Of a DNA stretch of 64,000 nt, positions 54,640 to 64,000 are shown in pieces (position 1 is the first letter of the stretch; every line of letters starts with the position of its first letter). Origin of the DNA: Candidula unifasciata (Eukaryota > Mollusca > Gastropoda > Stylommatophora > Geomitridae). The DNA lies in the NCBI GenBank assembly GCA_905116865.2, contig CAJHNH020002669.1:124001-188000 (forward strand), in the 5' to 3' direction. The position numbers and the translations under genes are program-made. The notes beneath the pieces were generated by a model. That model was not told where the DNA came from. It did no database searches and saw only the letters and a list, made by a program, of their open reading frames with translations.

Positions 54640-55475
54640 ACGATGAGAGAAGAGTCAGCAAATTGAAAGAACAAATGATGAGAGAAGAGTTGACAGATTG
54701 ACAAAACAAATGAGAGAAGAGTTGACAGATTGACAGAACAAATGATGAGAGAAGAGTCGACAGATTGACAGAACAAATGATGAGAGAAGAGTCAACAGAT
54801 TGACAGAACAAATGATGAGAGAAGAGTTAACAGATTGACAGAACAAATGGTGAGAGAAGAGTTGTCAGATTGACCAAACAAATGATGAGATAAGAATCGA
54901 CAGATTGACAGAACAAATGATGAGATAAGAATCGACAGTTTGACAGAACAAATGATGAGAGAAGAGTCGACAGATTGACAGAACAAATGATGAGAGAAGA
55001 GTCAACAGATTGACAGAACAAATGATGAGAGAAGAGTTAACAGATTGACAGAACAAATGGTGAGAGAAGAGTTGACAGATTGACCAAACAAATGATGAGA
55101 GAAGAATCGACAGATTGACAGAACAAATGATGAGAGAAGAGTCGACAGATTGACAGAACAAATGATGAGAGAAGAGTCGACAGATTGACAGAACAAATGA
55201 TGAGATAAGAATCGACAGTTTGACAGAACAAATGATGAGAGAATAGTCGACAGATTGACAGAACAAATGATGAGATAAGAATCGACAGATTGACAGAACA
55301 AATGATGAGAGAAGAGTCAGCAGATTGATAGAACAAATGATGAGAGAAGAGTCAGCAGATTGACAGAACAAATGATGAGAGAAGAGTCAGCAGATTGACA
55401 GAACAAATGATGAGAGAAGAGTCAGCAGATTGACAGAACAAATGATGAGAGAAGAGTCAGCAGATTGAAACATCG
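54640..55475. repeat. 35-bp tandem array, about 23 units
   Basis: Units CAGATTGACAGAACAAATGA, TGAGAGAAGAGTCGA, with AGTTAA, AATCGA and AGTCAG variants arranged in higher-order blocks (a pattern at 54757-54900 recurs at about 54970-55110). Confidence 0.97.
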
Positions 55476-56600
55476 AAATACGAATTTGCTTACTTTTGTT
55501 GCTATGTAAATTCATAATTGACAATAAGACTATCAGAATGTTGAATGTTAAGAGTTTAGATATAGTTAGAAGAAAATTCTAGAACGTTAGACTCATTAGT
55601 ATAGATATATTGGTATGTTGAAAATTGGGTTTACATTTTTAGAAGTAATATCTTTTGATTTGTTTGAAGGTATGTATATTTAAATTATAAAAAAACGGGT
55701 TAGACGTTTGAACAAATTTTTTTTTTTTTTAAATTTATTTGGAAAATTTTGTAGTGTGGGCATAATGAGTTGTTAAAATATTACATTTGACACTGAGAAA
55801 AATGAGAAATCATTGAATGGCAGTCATATCTAAACGTTGACGTTCTGGGTTTGATTTTTGTTTTTAAAGATGAAAAATCAAGAATTTTGTAAAACTTTAA
55901 GAAATGAAATCTCTCGCATTAAAATGTTGAGTTTAGACATAATTTCTGAGCGGGAAATATATTTTGAATTATTTTGGGGAAAAAATATCTGCAAGATTTT
56001 GTGAAGTTTGCCAAGTTTATGTCACAAAATCATGAACAACTTTAGGTTAAAAAACAAATTTTTTTTTAGATAGAAATTCTGGATTGTTGATTGAAAACAT
56101 TTAACTTTTTATGTAACTCCCAAATATTCACGTGTATCTTTTTTTGAAACGTTTATTGCACCTGCTAATTTCCTATAAGACACAATCCTGGTGACAGAGT
56201 TTAGTCTTCTGTAACTATACTAAAGCAATACAGATATGTATATGTTTTAAAACGTTCATTTATGTGGTTTACTAAACCAAAAGTATATATACTGAGAAAG
56301 ACAAAAATCACCAAAAACTTGTAATTTGTTTGTTATAATCAAATATCATATTTAAGTCTCTGCATGCAGAGTTGTTAATTTTTTGAGCACTTTTGTTAAG
56401 GTTTCTCACTTTTTTTTTGGTTGAAAATCCTGTTACCTGTATCTGCCCTTTGGTCAATGTTAATTTATCCTTTTTTTTTTTTTAAATTGTTGCTTTTCAT
56501 TTAAAATAAAATATTCACATATAGGAAACAGAAATAGTTGAAAGTCTTCCTTTTCATTGATTTAAGAGAGTGTTTCAGTGGAATAAATCGTCAGACAGAA
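55476..56600. other. Unassigned AT-rich stretch
   Basis: Very AT-rich with poly-T runs. No gene or named repeat recognised. Confidence 0.5.
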
Positions 56601-56604
56601 ATCT

Positions 56605-56870
56605 TCTTCTCGTTCACCAGCTGTAAATTGGCAGAAAGTTCTGGTTGTTCATCCACTTTTGGACTGCAGTCTTGTTCCAGAACTTGAGTGTTGCGTGTGC
56701 ATCTGTTTTACAGATCTGACTCATTTGTATGCAGACTGCTGGTTTCTTGCCTCTCAAGCAGATGCACTTCAACTTCGAAGGAAGCTCTCAATTAGTTGAC
56801 TCTTATGACATGGATAGGCAGTGGGTCTATTCTTGTTTTCCCTCCTTCAATAGGGCCCCGGAACCCTTTC
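56605..56870 (-). repeat. SINE-B copy, reverse, near full length
   Basis: TCTTCTCGTTCACCAGCTGT, AGAAAGTTCTGGTTGTTCAT, GACTGCTGGTTTCTTGCCTC, GGCAGTGGGTCTATTCTTG and AGGGCCCCGGAACCC. Confidence 0.9.
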
Positions 56871-56989
56871 ACGCTTTGAGGTGTTTCTGACTTCAGATAA
56901 GGTAAAGAACTCTATTTACACCAGTGGTGCATCAGGTAACTGCAGTTCCAACTTTACAGCAAATGGGTCAACCCTGTAGTTGCTCCCTT

Positions 56990-57510
56990 CCTGTGCCAAT
57001 AGAATACCCATCATTGTCCCTTCCTGTGCCAGCAGAACACTCATCATTGTCCCTTCCTGTGCCAACAATACCCATCATTGTCCCTTCCTGTGCCAACAAT
57101 ACCCATCATTGTCCCTTCCTGTGCCAACAATACCCATCATTGTCCCTTCCTGTGCCAACAGAACACCCATCATTGTCCCTTCATGTGCCAACAGAATACC
57201 CATCATTGTCCCTTCCTGTGCCAACAGAATACCCATTATTGTCTCTTCCTGTGCCAACAGAATACCCATCATTGTCCCTTCCTGTGCCAGCAAAATACCC
57301 ATCATTGTCTCTTCCTGTGCCAACAGAATACCCATCATTGTCTCTTCCTGTGCCAACAGAATACTCATCATTGTCCCTTCCTGTGCCAACAGAATACCCA
57401 TTATTGTCTCTTCCCGTGCCAACAGAATACCCATCATTGTCCCTTCCTGTGCCAGCAAAATACCCATCATTGTCTCTTCCTGTGCCAACAGAATACCCAT
57501 CATTGTCCCA
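56990..57510. repeat. 33-bp tandem array, about 16 units
   Basis: Units CAGAATACCCATCATTGTCC, CTTCCTGTGCCAA, with a TCTCTTCC variant. The 11-codon period leaves several long but spurious frames. Confidence 0.96.
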
Positions 57511-58375
57511 TGTGATACACTCAGACTGCAGTCTCAGCAAAACCAATAGCATGCACACACATTCAATGCATAAGGCAGCAGTCAGAAGTGCCAGCACAGT
57601 CAGACATTAGAAATACAGATCATCGTTGATGGAAGCAGCACTTACATCAGATCAGTAGTGGCACATGCAATTAATCACATGAGGCACCAGTGCATATCTT
57701 TGGCAACAGGCTACTTGTGATTTTCTTAACGATTCACAACACAAGTTACTTCAGGCACAATCGAAAAGCATTCTGAGTGAAATCTGCAGCTCACAGTGTC
57801 GCCCCATGGACTTAATTGAGTAGCTCAGCAATGGAACTATATCCTTTCAGTCTATATATGGAGAAAAAATTAAACTTTCACGACTAAAAACAGAAAATCT
57901 GCCTTTCTGCCATATTGACTAGAAGTTAACTCAGGTATATGATGCTAAACTCACATGTTTATATACCAGTTTGCATTTATAGGTGATGCAGTAAATATCA
58001 GGCCGGCCACCTTCACTTGCTAGGACATTGGTTGATACCTTTTTGTTAAAAACATATCTGATGTGAAGCAAACTCAAGACCAAAGAATGGGGATTTAATA
58101 ATTAAATACAAAGACAAGCATAAAGGTAATTTTAAATGTTAAGATATGACAGTCGAGAAATAAGGAATGGTGTCTTTAATGTTCAAATGTATCAGCTCCA
58201 AGTACTGGCCTATTTGGACCATTTTTTAGACGGCTTGTCATGTGGATCAATTAGGTGGTGACTCATAAACAGCCTCACCCTGTCACCCTCTTTAAGCTGA
58301 TCATGTTAAGCTTTAAGCTCCCAGCATCTGGCTTCTGGGTTAAGCCTCTGTTAATTAACATGAAGTTTCATATAA
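57511..58375. other. Unassigned stretch with a diverged repeat shared with 13.4 kb
   Basis: 57540-57860 resembles 13400-13730 (GCATAAGGCAGCAGTCAGAA, GCACATGCAATTAATCACAT, CTATATCCTTTCAGTC). No gene. Confidence 0.45.
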
Positions 58376-58399
58376 TTCATTTACCGGGATAAGTGTTTG

Positions 58400-58660
58400 A
58401 CAGCATGACATATGGTAGCATACCGCGATCGAAACCCACTGCAGGCTGCGTGGATTTTTGTCGTGGTATGGGACGTCGCAGGTTGACCCAGCCTAAAATG
58501 GGTACCAGGATGGGCTGTCCTGGGAAAGTAAAGACAGCCGGCGTAATGCTGACCACATTACCCACCGAGTGCTGATGGTCTGTAAAAATATGGGACGCTC
58601 TGCCCATATGCCCGATGCGCCGAAAGGCGTGAAAAGGGATCTTTACTTTACTTTTTACTT
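58400..58660 (+). repeat. SINE-C-related copy
   Basis: GATCGAAACCCACTGCAGGC head, CAGCCTAAAATGGGTACCAG, GAAAGTAAAGACAGCCGGCG, GTGCTGATGGTCTGTAAAAA and ATGGGACGCTCTGCCCATAT, ending TTTACTT repeats. Confidence 0.85.
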
Positions 58661-58679
58661 TACTTACATATATGAGGGC

Positions 58680-58785
58680 GCAGTAGATGTGCAGTAGGTA
58701 GACACTTGCCTGCTGTCCTGAAGATCTTGGGTTTGATTCCTAATTGTGCTAAAAAAATTATGATTGACCTAGAGCTCACAGATGA
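58680..58785 (+). repeat. SINE-C 5-prime part
   Basis: CAGTAGGTAGACACTTGCCT, GATCTTGGGTTTGATTCC (B-box-like) and an A-rich linker, then broken by the following L1 end. Confidence 0.6.
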
Positions 58786-59045
58786 TCATCATCATCATAC
58801 AGCAGGTCCTTTGCAGAACGTCGCTGTCTTCAGTCTTCCTAGAAGAAACTTGGGTCTATCACCAGCTCCCCCACCTTGTGCAAGTTCAATCCATATGTCT
58901 CACTTATATCCTCTGCCCATCTTCTTAATGGTCGACTTCTGCCCATCTTCTTAATGGTTGACTTCTGCCCCTCTTTTCTGGTACCATGCCTTCTGCTATT
59001 ATCTTTTCCAGTTCACCCTGGCCCTTGATGTGGCCAAAATATTTG
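58785..59045 (-). mobile_element. LINE family L1 3-prime end
   Basis: CATCATCATCATACAGCAGG, CAGAACGTCGC, GGTCGACTTCTGCCC and ATGTGGCCAAAATATT. GTCGACTTCTGCCCATCTTC is locally duplicated. Confidence 0.78.
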
Positions 59046-59164
59046 TGCTATAAAGTGATCAATATTGGTTTATTTCTCTGAGGTATGCAAAGAGTGCATT
59101 GATTATGTTTCTGCAGAATCTCTGCCTACTCTTTCTACATTTAACATCAACAAGAGCTAAGTAT

Positions 59165-59459
59165 ATACAGGAAGATTAAACAACATTACAAGTCTATGGT
59201 TAAGCATTAGCAAGGAACTCAAAATGAAAATGTTAAGAGCATGCATCTTCCCCGCAGCAACATACAAATCTCCCAATCCTTAAGAAAAAGAATAGGGGCC
59301 TTTGTGCTAAAATGCTACAGAAAGATTCTCAGAATACCACGGACAAAGAGGAGAAGAAATACAGATATTTTAAAAGATCTGAACATCAAGGAAGATTGGC
59401 TAATAAACAGCATCCTGTCGCAGAAGCTGAAATATTTTGGTCATATCAAGAATCACGAC
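59165..59459 (+). mobile_element. LINE family L1 tail, left part of an interrupted copy
   Basis: Plus strand reads SQSLRKRIGAFVLKCYRKIL, RIPRTKRRRNTDILKDLNIK, EDWLINSILSQKLKYFGHIK then breaks at ATCACGAC. It continues at 60692. Confidence 0.88.
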
Positions 59460-60691
59460 ATCAGTTCTCCTTATGCCTAGTGGCACATGAGGCTTCAGAG
59501 AGGTCTTTTCATGCTTTCCTGTCCTGTGCAATCTTCAGTGCAGTTTTCCATGTCAAAGATGCCGCACTCAGGTCACTTCCCATCGTTCGTCTCCATGTTG
59601 TTTTTGGGCGCCCCTGTTTTCTCTTTCCCTCTGGTGTCCATGTGAGAGCTGTTTTGGCAGGTATATCAGGATTCATTCTCATAACGTGGCCAAGCCATTT
59701 TCATCTTCCCTTGGTTATCAAACTGTCTTTAGTTTCTTGGTTTCTGGCTTGAAGTAGTTTAGTGTTTGAGATTGTATCTGGCCAGAAAATTGTGATAATT
59801 CTACGTAGACATGTGTGGTGAAAGGTAGACAGCTAGTGTGCATCCCTTTTGGTCATTCTCCAGCAATCCGCTCCATAAAGAAGAACTGGCAAAATGATGC
59901 TCTTGTAGAGTCGGAGTTTCGTTCCTCTGCAGTAATTGTTGGATTTCCAGATTTGCCTCATCCTTCCAAAAGCAGCTCTAGCTTTGTTCAGACGTGACTG
60001 TATGTCCTCATCGGTCCCTCCCAGTAGGGATACCACACTGCCAAGATATGTGAAATGTTCTACATTTTCAAGAATTTGGTTTTTATGGTCACTGGTTGTT
60101 GGTTTGGACTGCTTGTCATGATCTTAGTTTTCTTTGTATTTATTCTCAGTCCCACCATTTCTGCTGTGCAGTTTAGTCTGTTACTTTTCTCTTGTATATG
60201 TTTATGTGATAGGAGTGCTATATCATCTGCAAAATCAATGTCCTCAAGCATGGTGAATGGAGTCCATCGTATGCCTCTTAATGTCCTGTCTACTGTGTTC
60301 TTTAGTATCCAGTCAATCACAAGGTTGAAGAGGAGAGATGACATAACACATCCCTGTCTTACACCAGTCTTTACTGGGAAAGATGTATTGTAATTTTTTA
60401 TACTGCAGGAAAAGTCTTTATAGAAGAGAGCAATTATGTTGACTATATTTTCTGGAATTCCATAATGTCGTTAAATTTTCCATAGACCGTCTCTATGGAC
60501 GCTGTCAAAAACTTTCTCAAAGTCCACAAAATTAATATATATACTTCTCTGCCATTCGTTGCATTGTTCTAAAATGTTACGTATGGCGAAGATGTGCTTA
60601 GTTGTTCCTCTGCCTTTTCTGAATCCTGCTTGTTCCACTTTTTCAAGCCACATTATGATGATTTTACAAAATCTTTTGCTTGGTACTGAGC
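59460..60691 (-). mobile_element. LINE family L6, 5-prime-truncated copy nested in L1
   Basis: On the minus strand from 60691 the frames give QAGFRKGRGTTKHIFAIRNI, YINFVDFEKVFDSVHRDGLW, a GVRQGC-like segment near 60355, LLFNLVIDWILKNTVDRTLR, DIDFADDIALLSHKHIQEKS (catalytic FADD), KARAAFGRMRQIWKSNNYCR, LYKSIILPVLLYGADCW and, near 59500-59650, a GRPKTTW-like tail. Stops and frameshifts make it dead. It is bounded by an ATCACGAC duplication. Confidence 0.88.
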
Positions 60692-60895
60692 ATCACGACG
60701 GACTGGAAAAAATTATAGCAGAAGGCATGGTACCAGGAAGGAGGGATAGGGGCCGACCAACACAAAGATGGATATAAGTGACTCCTTGAATATGAAAGTA
60801 CATGAGGCGGGAGAGCTGGTGAGAGAACAGGTTTCTTTCAGGCAGACGGGGATGAGAGCGACGTTCTGCACAGGACCAGCTACATGATGATGATG
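60692..60895 (+). mobile_element. LINE family L1 tail, right part and (ATG)n end
   Basis: ATCACGACGGACTGGAAAAA gives HDGLEKIIAEGMVPGRRDRG then RPTQRW, continuing the 59165-59459 frame, and ends GCTACATGATGATGATGA. Confidence 0.88.
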
Positions 60896-61010
60896 AAGTA
60901 TACAGGATGTTTACTAGCCACTTGTCCCTGATGTTCAGATCTTTTAGGATATTGGTATTTGCTCACAGGTCAGCACAGACAGGAAATATTAAAGGAGGTA
61001 AAAGTGACCG
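60896..61010. other. Short L1-like fragment, reverse
   Basis: CCTGATGTTCAGATCTTTTA then GGATATTGGTATTTGC matches the reverse L1 tail. Confidence 0.5.
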
Positions 61011-61049
61011 GTGTGATGTTGCCACATTACCCTTTGAGTAAACATAGAA

Positions 61050-61285
61050 CAATGTGTCTGATGTCGTGGGTTCAAGTCCTGACAGAGCCAGACGTTTTCA
61101 GACATGCTCTTGGCTCTCAGGTCGACCCAGCCTTAAATGGGTACCAGGTACACTCCTGGGAAGTACAGGTGGCTGGCATGATACTGACCACATGGTGTGG
61201 ATTGGTTCATAAAATACAGGTCTAGCGGAATATGCCCAATACGCCTGAATGCTCAGAAAGAAGTCCACTACTTCATTTTAATATG
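61050..61285 (+). repeat. SINE-C copy
   Basis: GTCGTGGGTTCAAGTCCTGA (B-box-like), CAGGTCGACCCAGCCTTAAA, TGGGTACCAGGTACACTCCT and ATACAGGTCTAGC. Confidence 0.87.
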
Positions 61286-61492
61286 CTTGTTGTGCCCAAG
61301 GCACGAATCGGGTCTTTTACGGTATATCTCTTTCAGTCCCACATAGACGTAGCTAATGTCTGAGGGAGTTGAAAAATGGCAACGCTATACTCATGGGTAT
61401 ACTAATTCCCGAGAGGCCAAATATATAACCCTTGCAGGAAGCAGATATGTTGTCAGAATTCTTCAGAGAGCCTCGCTAAACATTACATGTCT

Positions 61493-61750
61493 TCTTCTTC
61501 TTCATGTTCACTGGCTGTAAACTCCAGCGGACTGTTATTCAAGAACCTGACTGTTGTGTACACATCCATTTTTACAGAGTAGACTTTTTTGTATGCAGAC
61601 TGTTGGTTCCTTGCCTCTCAGGCAGATACACTCTGACTTTGAAGGAAGCCCCCTAGTTAGTCAACTCCTATGTCATGATTGTTGGGGAGCCGGTGGGTCT
61701 ATTCTTGTTTTTCCTATATTGGGGCCCACACGGGGGGAAAAACTCATATC
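61493..61750 (-). repeat. SINE-B copy, reverse
   Basis: TCTTCTTCTTCATGTTCACT, GGCTGTAAACTCCAGCGGAC, TTGGTTCCTTGCCTCTCAGG and GGTGGGTCTATTCTTGTTTT. Confidence 0.87.
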
Positions 61751-62355
61751 AAGTAGCCTGTTGCCAGAGATATGTACTGGTGCCTTATGCCAGTAATTGC
61801 ATGTGCAACTAGTGATCTTATGTAAGTGCTGCTTCCATCAACGATGAACTGCACACATTGTGTTTTCTCTGGGACACAAACAGATCAACAGAACTATTAT
61901 TATTATCAAGAGTCAACTATTACCCAAAAAAAAATTATGTCCTGGTTTAGATTTGAACATAAGACCTTCAGGACAACAACATGCATCCCGCCACAGTGCT
62001 ACTTCAGAAATATGTGGTAACTAGCTCTGGATTTTTATGTCAAAGGTCTCTACATATAAATCTCTGCTTGTTTTCTCCTTTTTCTGTGAGTGCCTCTCAG
62101 CACGTACAAATGTATTTATCATACTAGCTTTACTCTCCAATATCAGGAAACAGCTGCATTAGATGAGTCACTGACTTCTACAGCCTGAGAATACAGAACA
62201 GACACTGACATTAGGATCAATGACATCTGTCAGTTATGACTCGCTGTCATTTATGACACCAGATTGTGTATAAAAAAAAACCATACATGGGGATCGATGC
62301 TCATTTGCCAGCTCTATAGACTCCTTGAGGAATTAAAGACTTCTATACTGCTTTG
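61751..62355. other. Unassigned stretch
   Basis: Nothing recognised. Confidence 0.45.
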
Positions 62356-62359
62356 TTTA

Positions 62360-62670
62360 CATGCTTCCTGTGGCTTCCAGGGCCCCATTATGAGGGGGAG
62401 GTGGGAGAGGGAATAGAGGCCCCCCCCCCTCCTAATCCTATCAACAAGGAAACATGTTATTAAAGTCGACTAATTAAGAATGTTTCCTTCGGTCAAAGTG
62501 CATCTGCCTGAGAAGCGAGGAACCAGCAATCTGCATACAAATAAGACAGATATGTAAAACGGTTGTACATGCAAAACCTCAAGGTCTGGAACAAGACCAA
62601 TGTCCAGAGCTGAACGAACAACCAGAATTTTCCACGTGAGTGTACAGCCAGTGAAAAAAGAAGAAAAAGA
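62360..62670 (+). repeat. SINE-B copy, with a C run
   Basis: CCTGTGGCTTCCAGGGCCCC head, C9 near 62420, GTCAAAGTGCATCTGCCTGA, GAACAACCAGAATTTTCCAC and an AAAAAAGAAGAAAAAGA tail. Confidence 0.85.
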
Positions 62671-63820
62671 TTTAAGTTTCCATTCTCAGTTTTTGTTTCT
62701 GAGCTCTGTCCATATCATGTGATGGGTTCTAAATCTCCTTAAAGACTTTGGTTAAAGCTTAAATCTGTTCAGGTTGTCTGGTACCTGAAAATGGCTCTCA
62801 TCTGTCACAGTGAATTTTAGGCTCAAGATTTGTCTCTGAACCCAGTATCAATCAATCATACCTGTAGGGAGTGTGTTGCAGAGCTCTCATTTGCTTCTCC
62901 AGACACTGGCAGGGAATACACAACTGGCACATATATATATATTCACCATCATTGTCCTGTTGTACCATTAAATATCACTGAGCGCTCACTGTCTTTTCCT
63001 CGATTCCATCCTGTACAATCAATTCGATAAAATAGACGGACTCCAGTCCAGCAACTTGAGCCTCTCTCATCAACATTTGTTTTAGGGTTTCACCCGGACA
63101 TGCTGTCTTTTTCAGTCCCTTTATTTCCCATTGCAGTGCCTGTGAGTCATTGCTCATTTCTTTACAGGATATGTCCAGTAAAGCGCCAAGACACATCTTA
63201 GAATGTCACTAACTCCTGACTGAGCACGCACACACACGCGGCTGGTATTAGGCTTTGGTTGGTCATGTTGCCTTCATGGGTTTTACATTTTTGTTGTTGT
63301 TGACAAGGCTACAGGAACTTTATGGGGTTTGCATTTTTGTTGTTATTGACAAGGAGCTTCATGTCAACAGAGTTGTTGCCACACATGAGCAATATACAGG
63401 TAGCCAAAAAAAGGAGATACTAAAGATGGGATCAGAGTGGTAATGGACTTGTATGATTTGTGATAAGGATGATCAGTCAATTAAATAACTAACTAACAAA
63501 TATCCCTGTAAATTGACCCAACCAAATGCCCACATGTGTTATACTAATGTTATTATGTAATCTGAACAGCACCAGAAATTCTCACACTCAGCAGGATCGT
63601 CTACGGAGGCAAAAAACATGAATTACCTGAAGAATCTATGTTACTGCACAGGACTCATTCCTAAGTGCTCAGTCTTTTCTAGAAATAAAAAAATCGCAAG
63701 ATATGGACGTTGACCATCCCTGTAGTAATTCAGATATCTACATGTCTGTACTAACCTCTCTTGTTTTTGTTTCAACTCATTGCATGCTCAATTCCCTCCA
63801 TTGTGTGTATGTATGTAAGT
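62671..63820. other. Stretch with an unrecognised minus-strand ORF at 62975-63196
   Basis: The minus ORF encodes 73 residues including LQWEIKGLKKTACPGETLKQ, MLMREAQVAGLESVYFIELI and VQDGIEEKTV, and ends at a TGA. Its composition looks protein-like and free of low complexity, but I recognise no family and no splice evidence is firm. The rest of the stretch is unassigned. Confidence 0.25.
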
Positions 63821-63823
63821 TGT

Positions 63824-64000
63824 ACCCCACCAGGACATCACACAAGCGATAAACACCTGGTGACACAAAGTGCCACCATGCGGATGAGGATCACTCGTGG
63901 AGAGGTCCCGGAAACCCTGTTCAGCTGTTCGGCCATATTTATAGCCCGGGTATATTTAGGTACCCCAGGAAAATCCAGGTTAGGGCTTCAAAATAACAAA
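63824..64000 (+). repeat. DR1 dispersed repeat, copy 8, cut by the window end
   Basis: ACCCCACCAGGACATCACAC start, GCCACCATGCGGATGAGGAT, hairpin remnant CCAGGAAAATCCAGG. Confidence 0.88.

Overview
The window looks like invertebrate animal nuclear DNA. The split genes have GT-AG introns and metazoan-type products, and they sit in a large excess of decayed retrotransposons, short interspersed repeats and unrelated minisatellites. The LINE tails and tRNA-headed SINEs resemble what I know from molluscs, so a mollusc (perhaps a gastropod) is my best guess. Nothing in the sequence proves the phylum.

Only three genes can be supported. (1) An EH-domain ATPase (EHD1-4/RME-1/Past1 family) lies on the plus strand in three coding exons at 20309-21223, 43325-43528 and 45218-45733. 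It is complete at 544 residues, with a 22.1 kb first intron. (2) A YPEL5-type Yippee protein lies on the minus strand in two coding exons, 17789-17681 and 15916-15663. It is complete at 120 residues and transcribed away from the EHD gene. (3) A single exon at 3153-3018 on the minus strand encodes the N-terminus of an ADF/cofilin-like protein. Its remaining exons were not found here.

Layout. 1-3000: a 30-bp minisatellite, a SINE, a LINE tail and three tandem copies of a dispersed repeat (here DR1). 3000-15660: the cofilin exon, 40-, 34-, 32- and about 51-bp minisatellites, a (GAA)n tract and LINE/SINE debris. 15660-20310: YPEL5, two intronic minisatellites, a LINE fragment and the probable EHD promoter. 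20309-45733: the EHD gene, whose first intron holds LINE tails, SINEs, a hAT element carrying a 30-bp array, and 63-, 45-, 27- and 26-bp arrays. Its second intron holds a pyrimidine tract of about 800 bp and a LINE fragment. 45734-64000: no gene recognised; (CT)n, a G38 run, 41-, 55-, 35- and 33-bp arrays, a LINE nested in a LINE, and several SINE families.

The three genes have no shared pathway that the sequence shows. EHD remodels endosomal membranes, YPEL5 is a small zinc-binding protein linked to the CTLH ubiquitin ligase, and cofilin severs actin. I found no CRISPR, operon, prokaryotic or viral gene system. The most informative signals are the repeats: nested insertions with target duplications, a SINE whose tail matches a LINE tail, and a dispersed repeat with paired hairpins that appear to covary.
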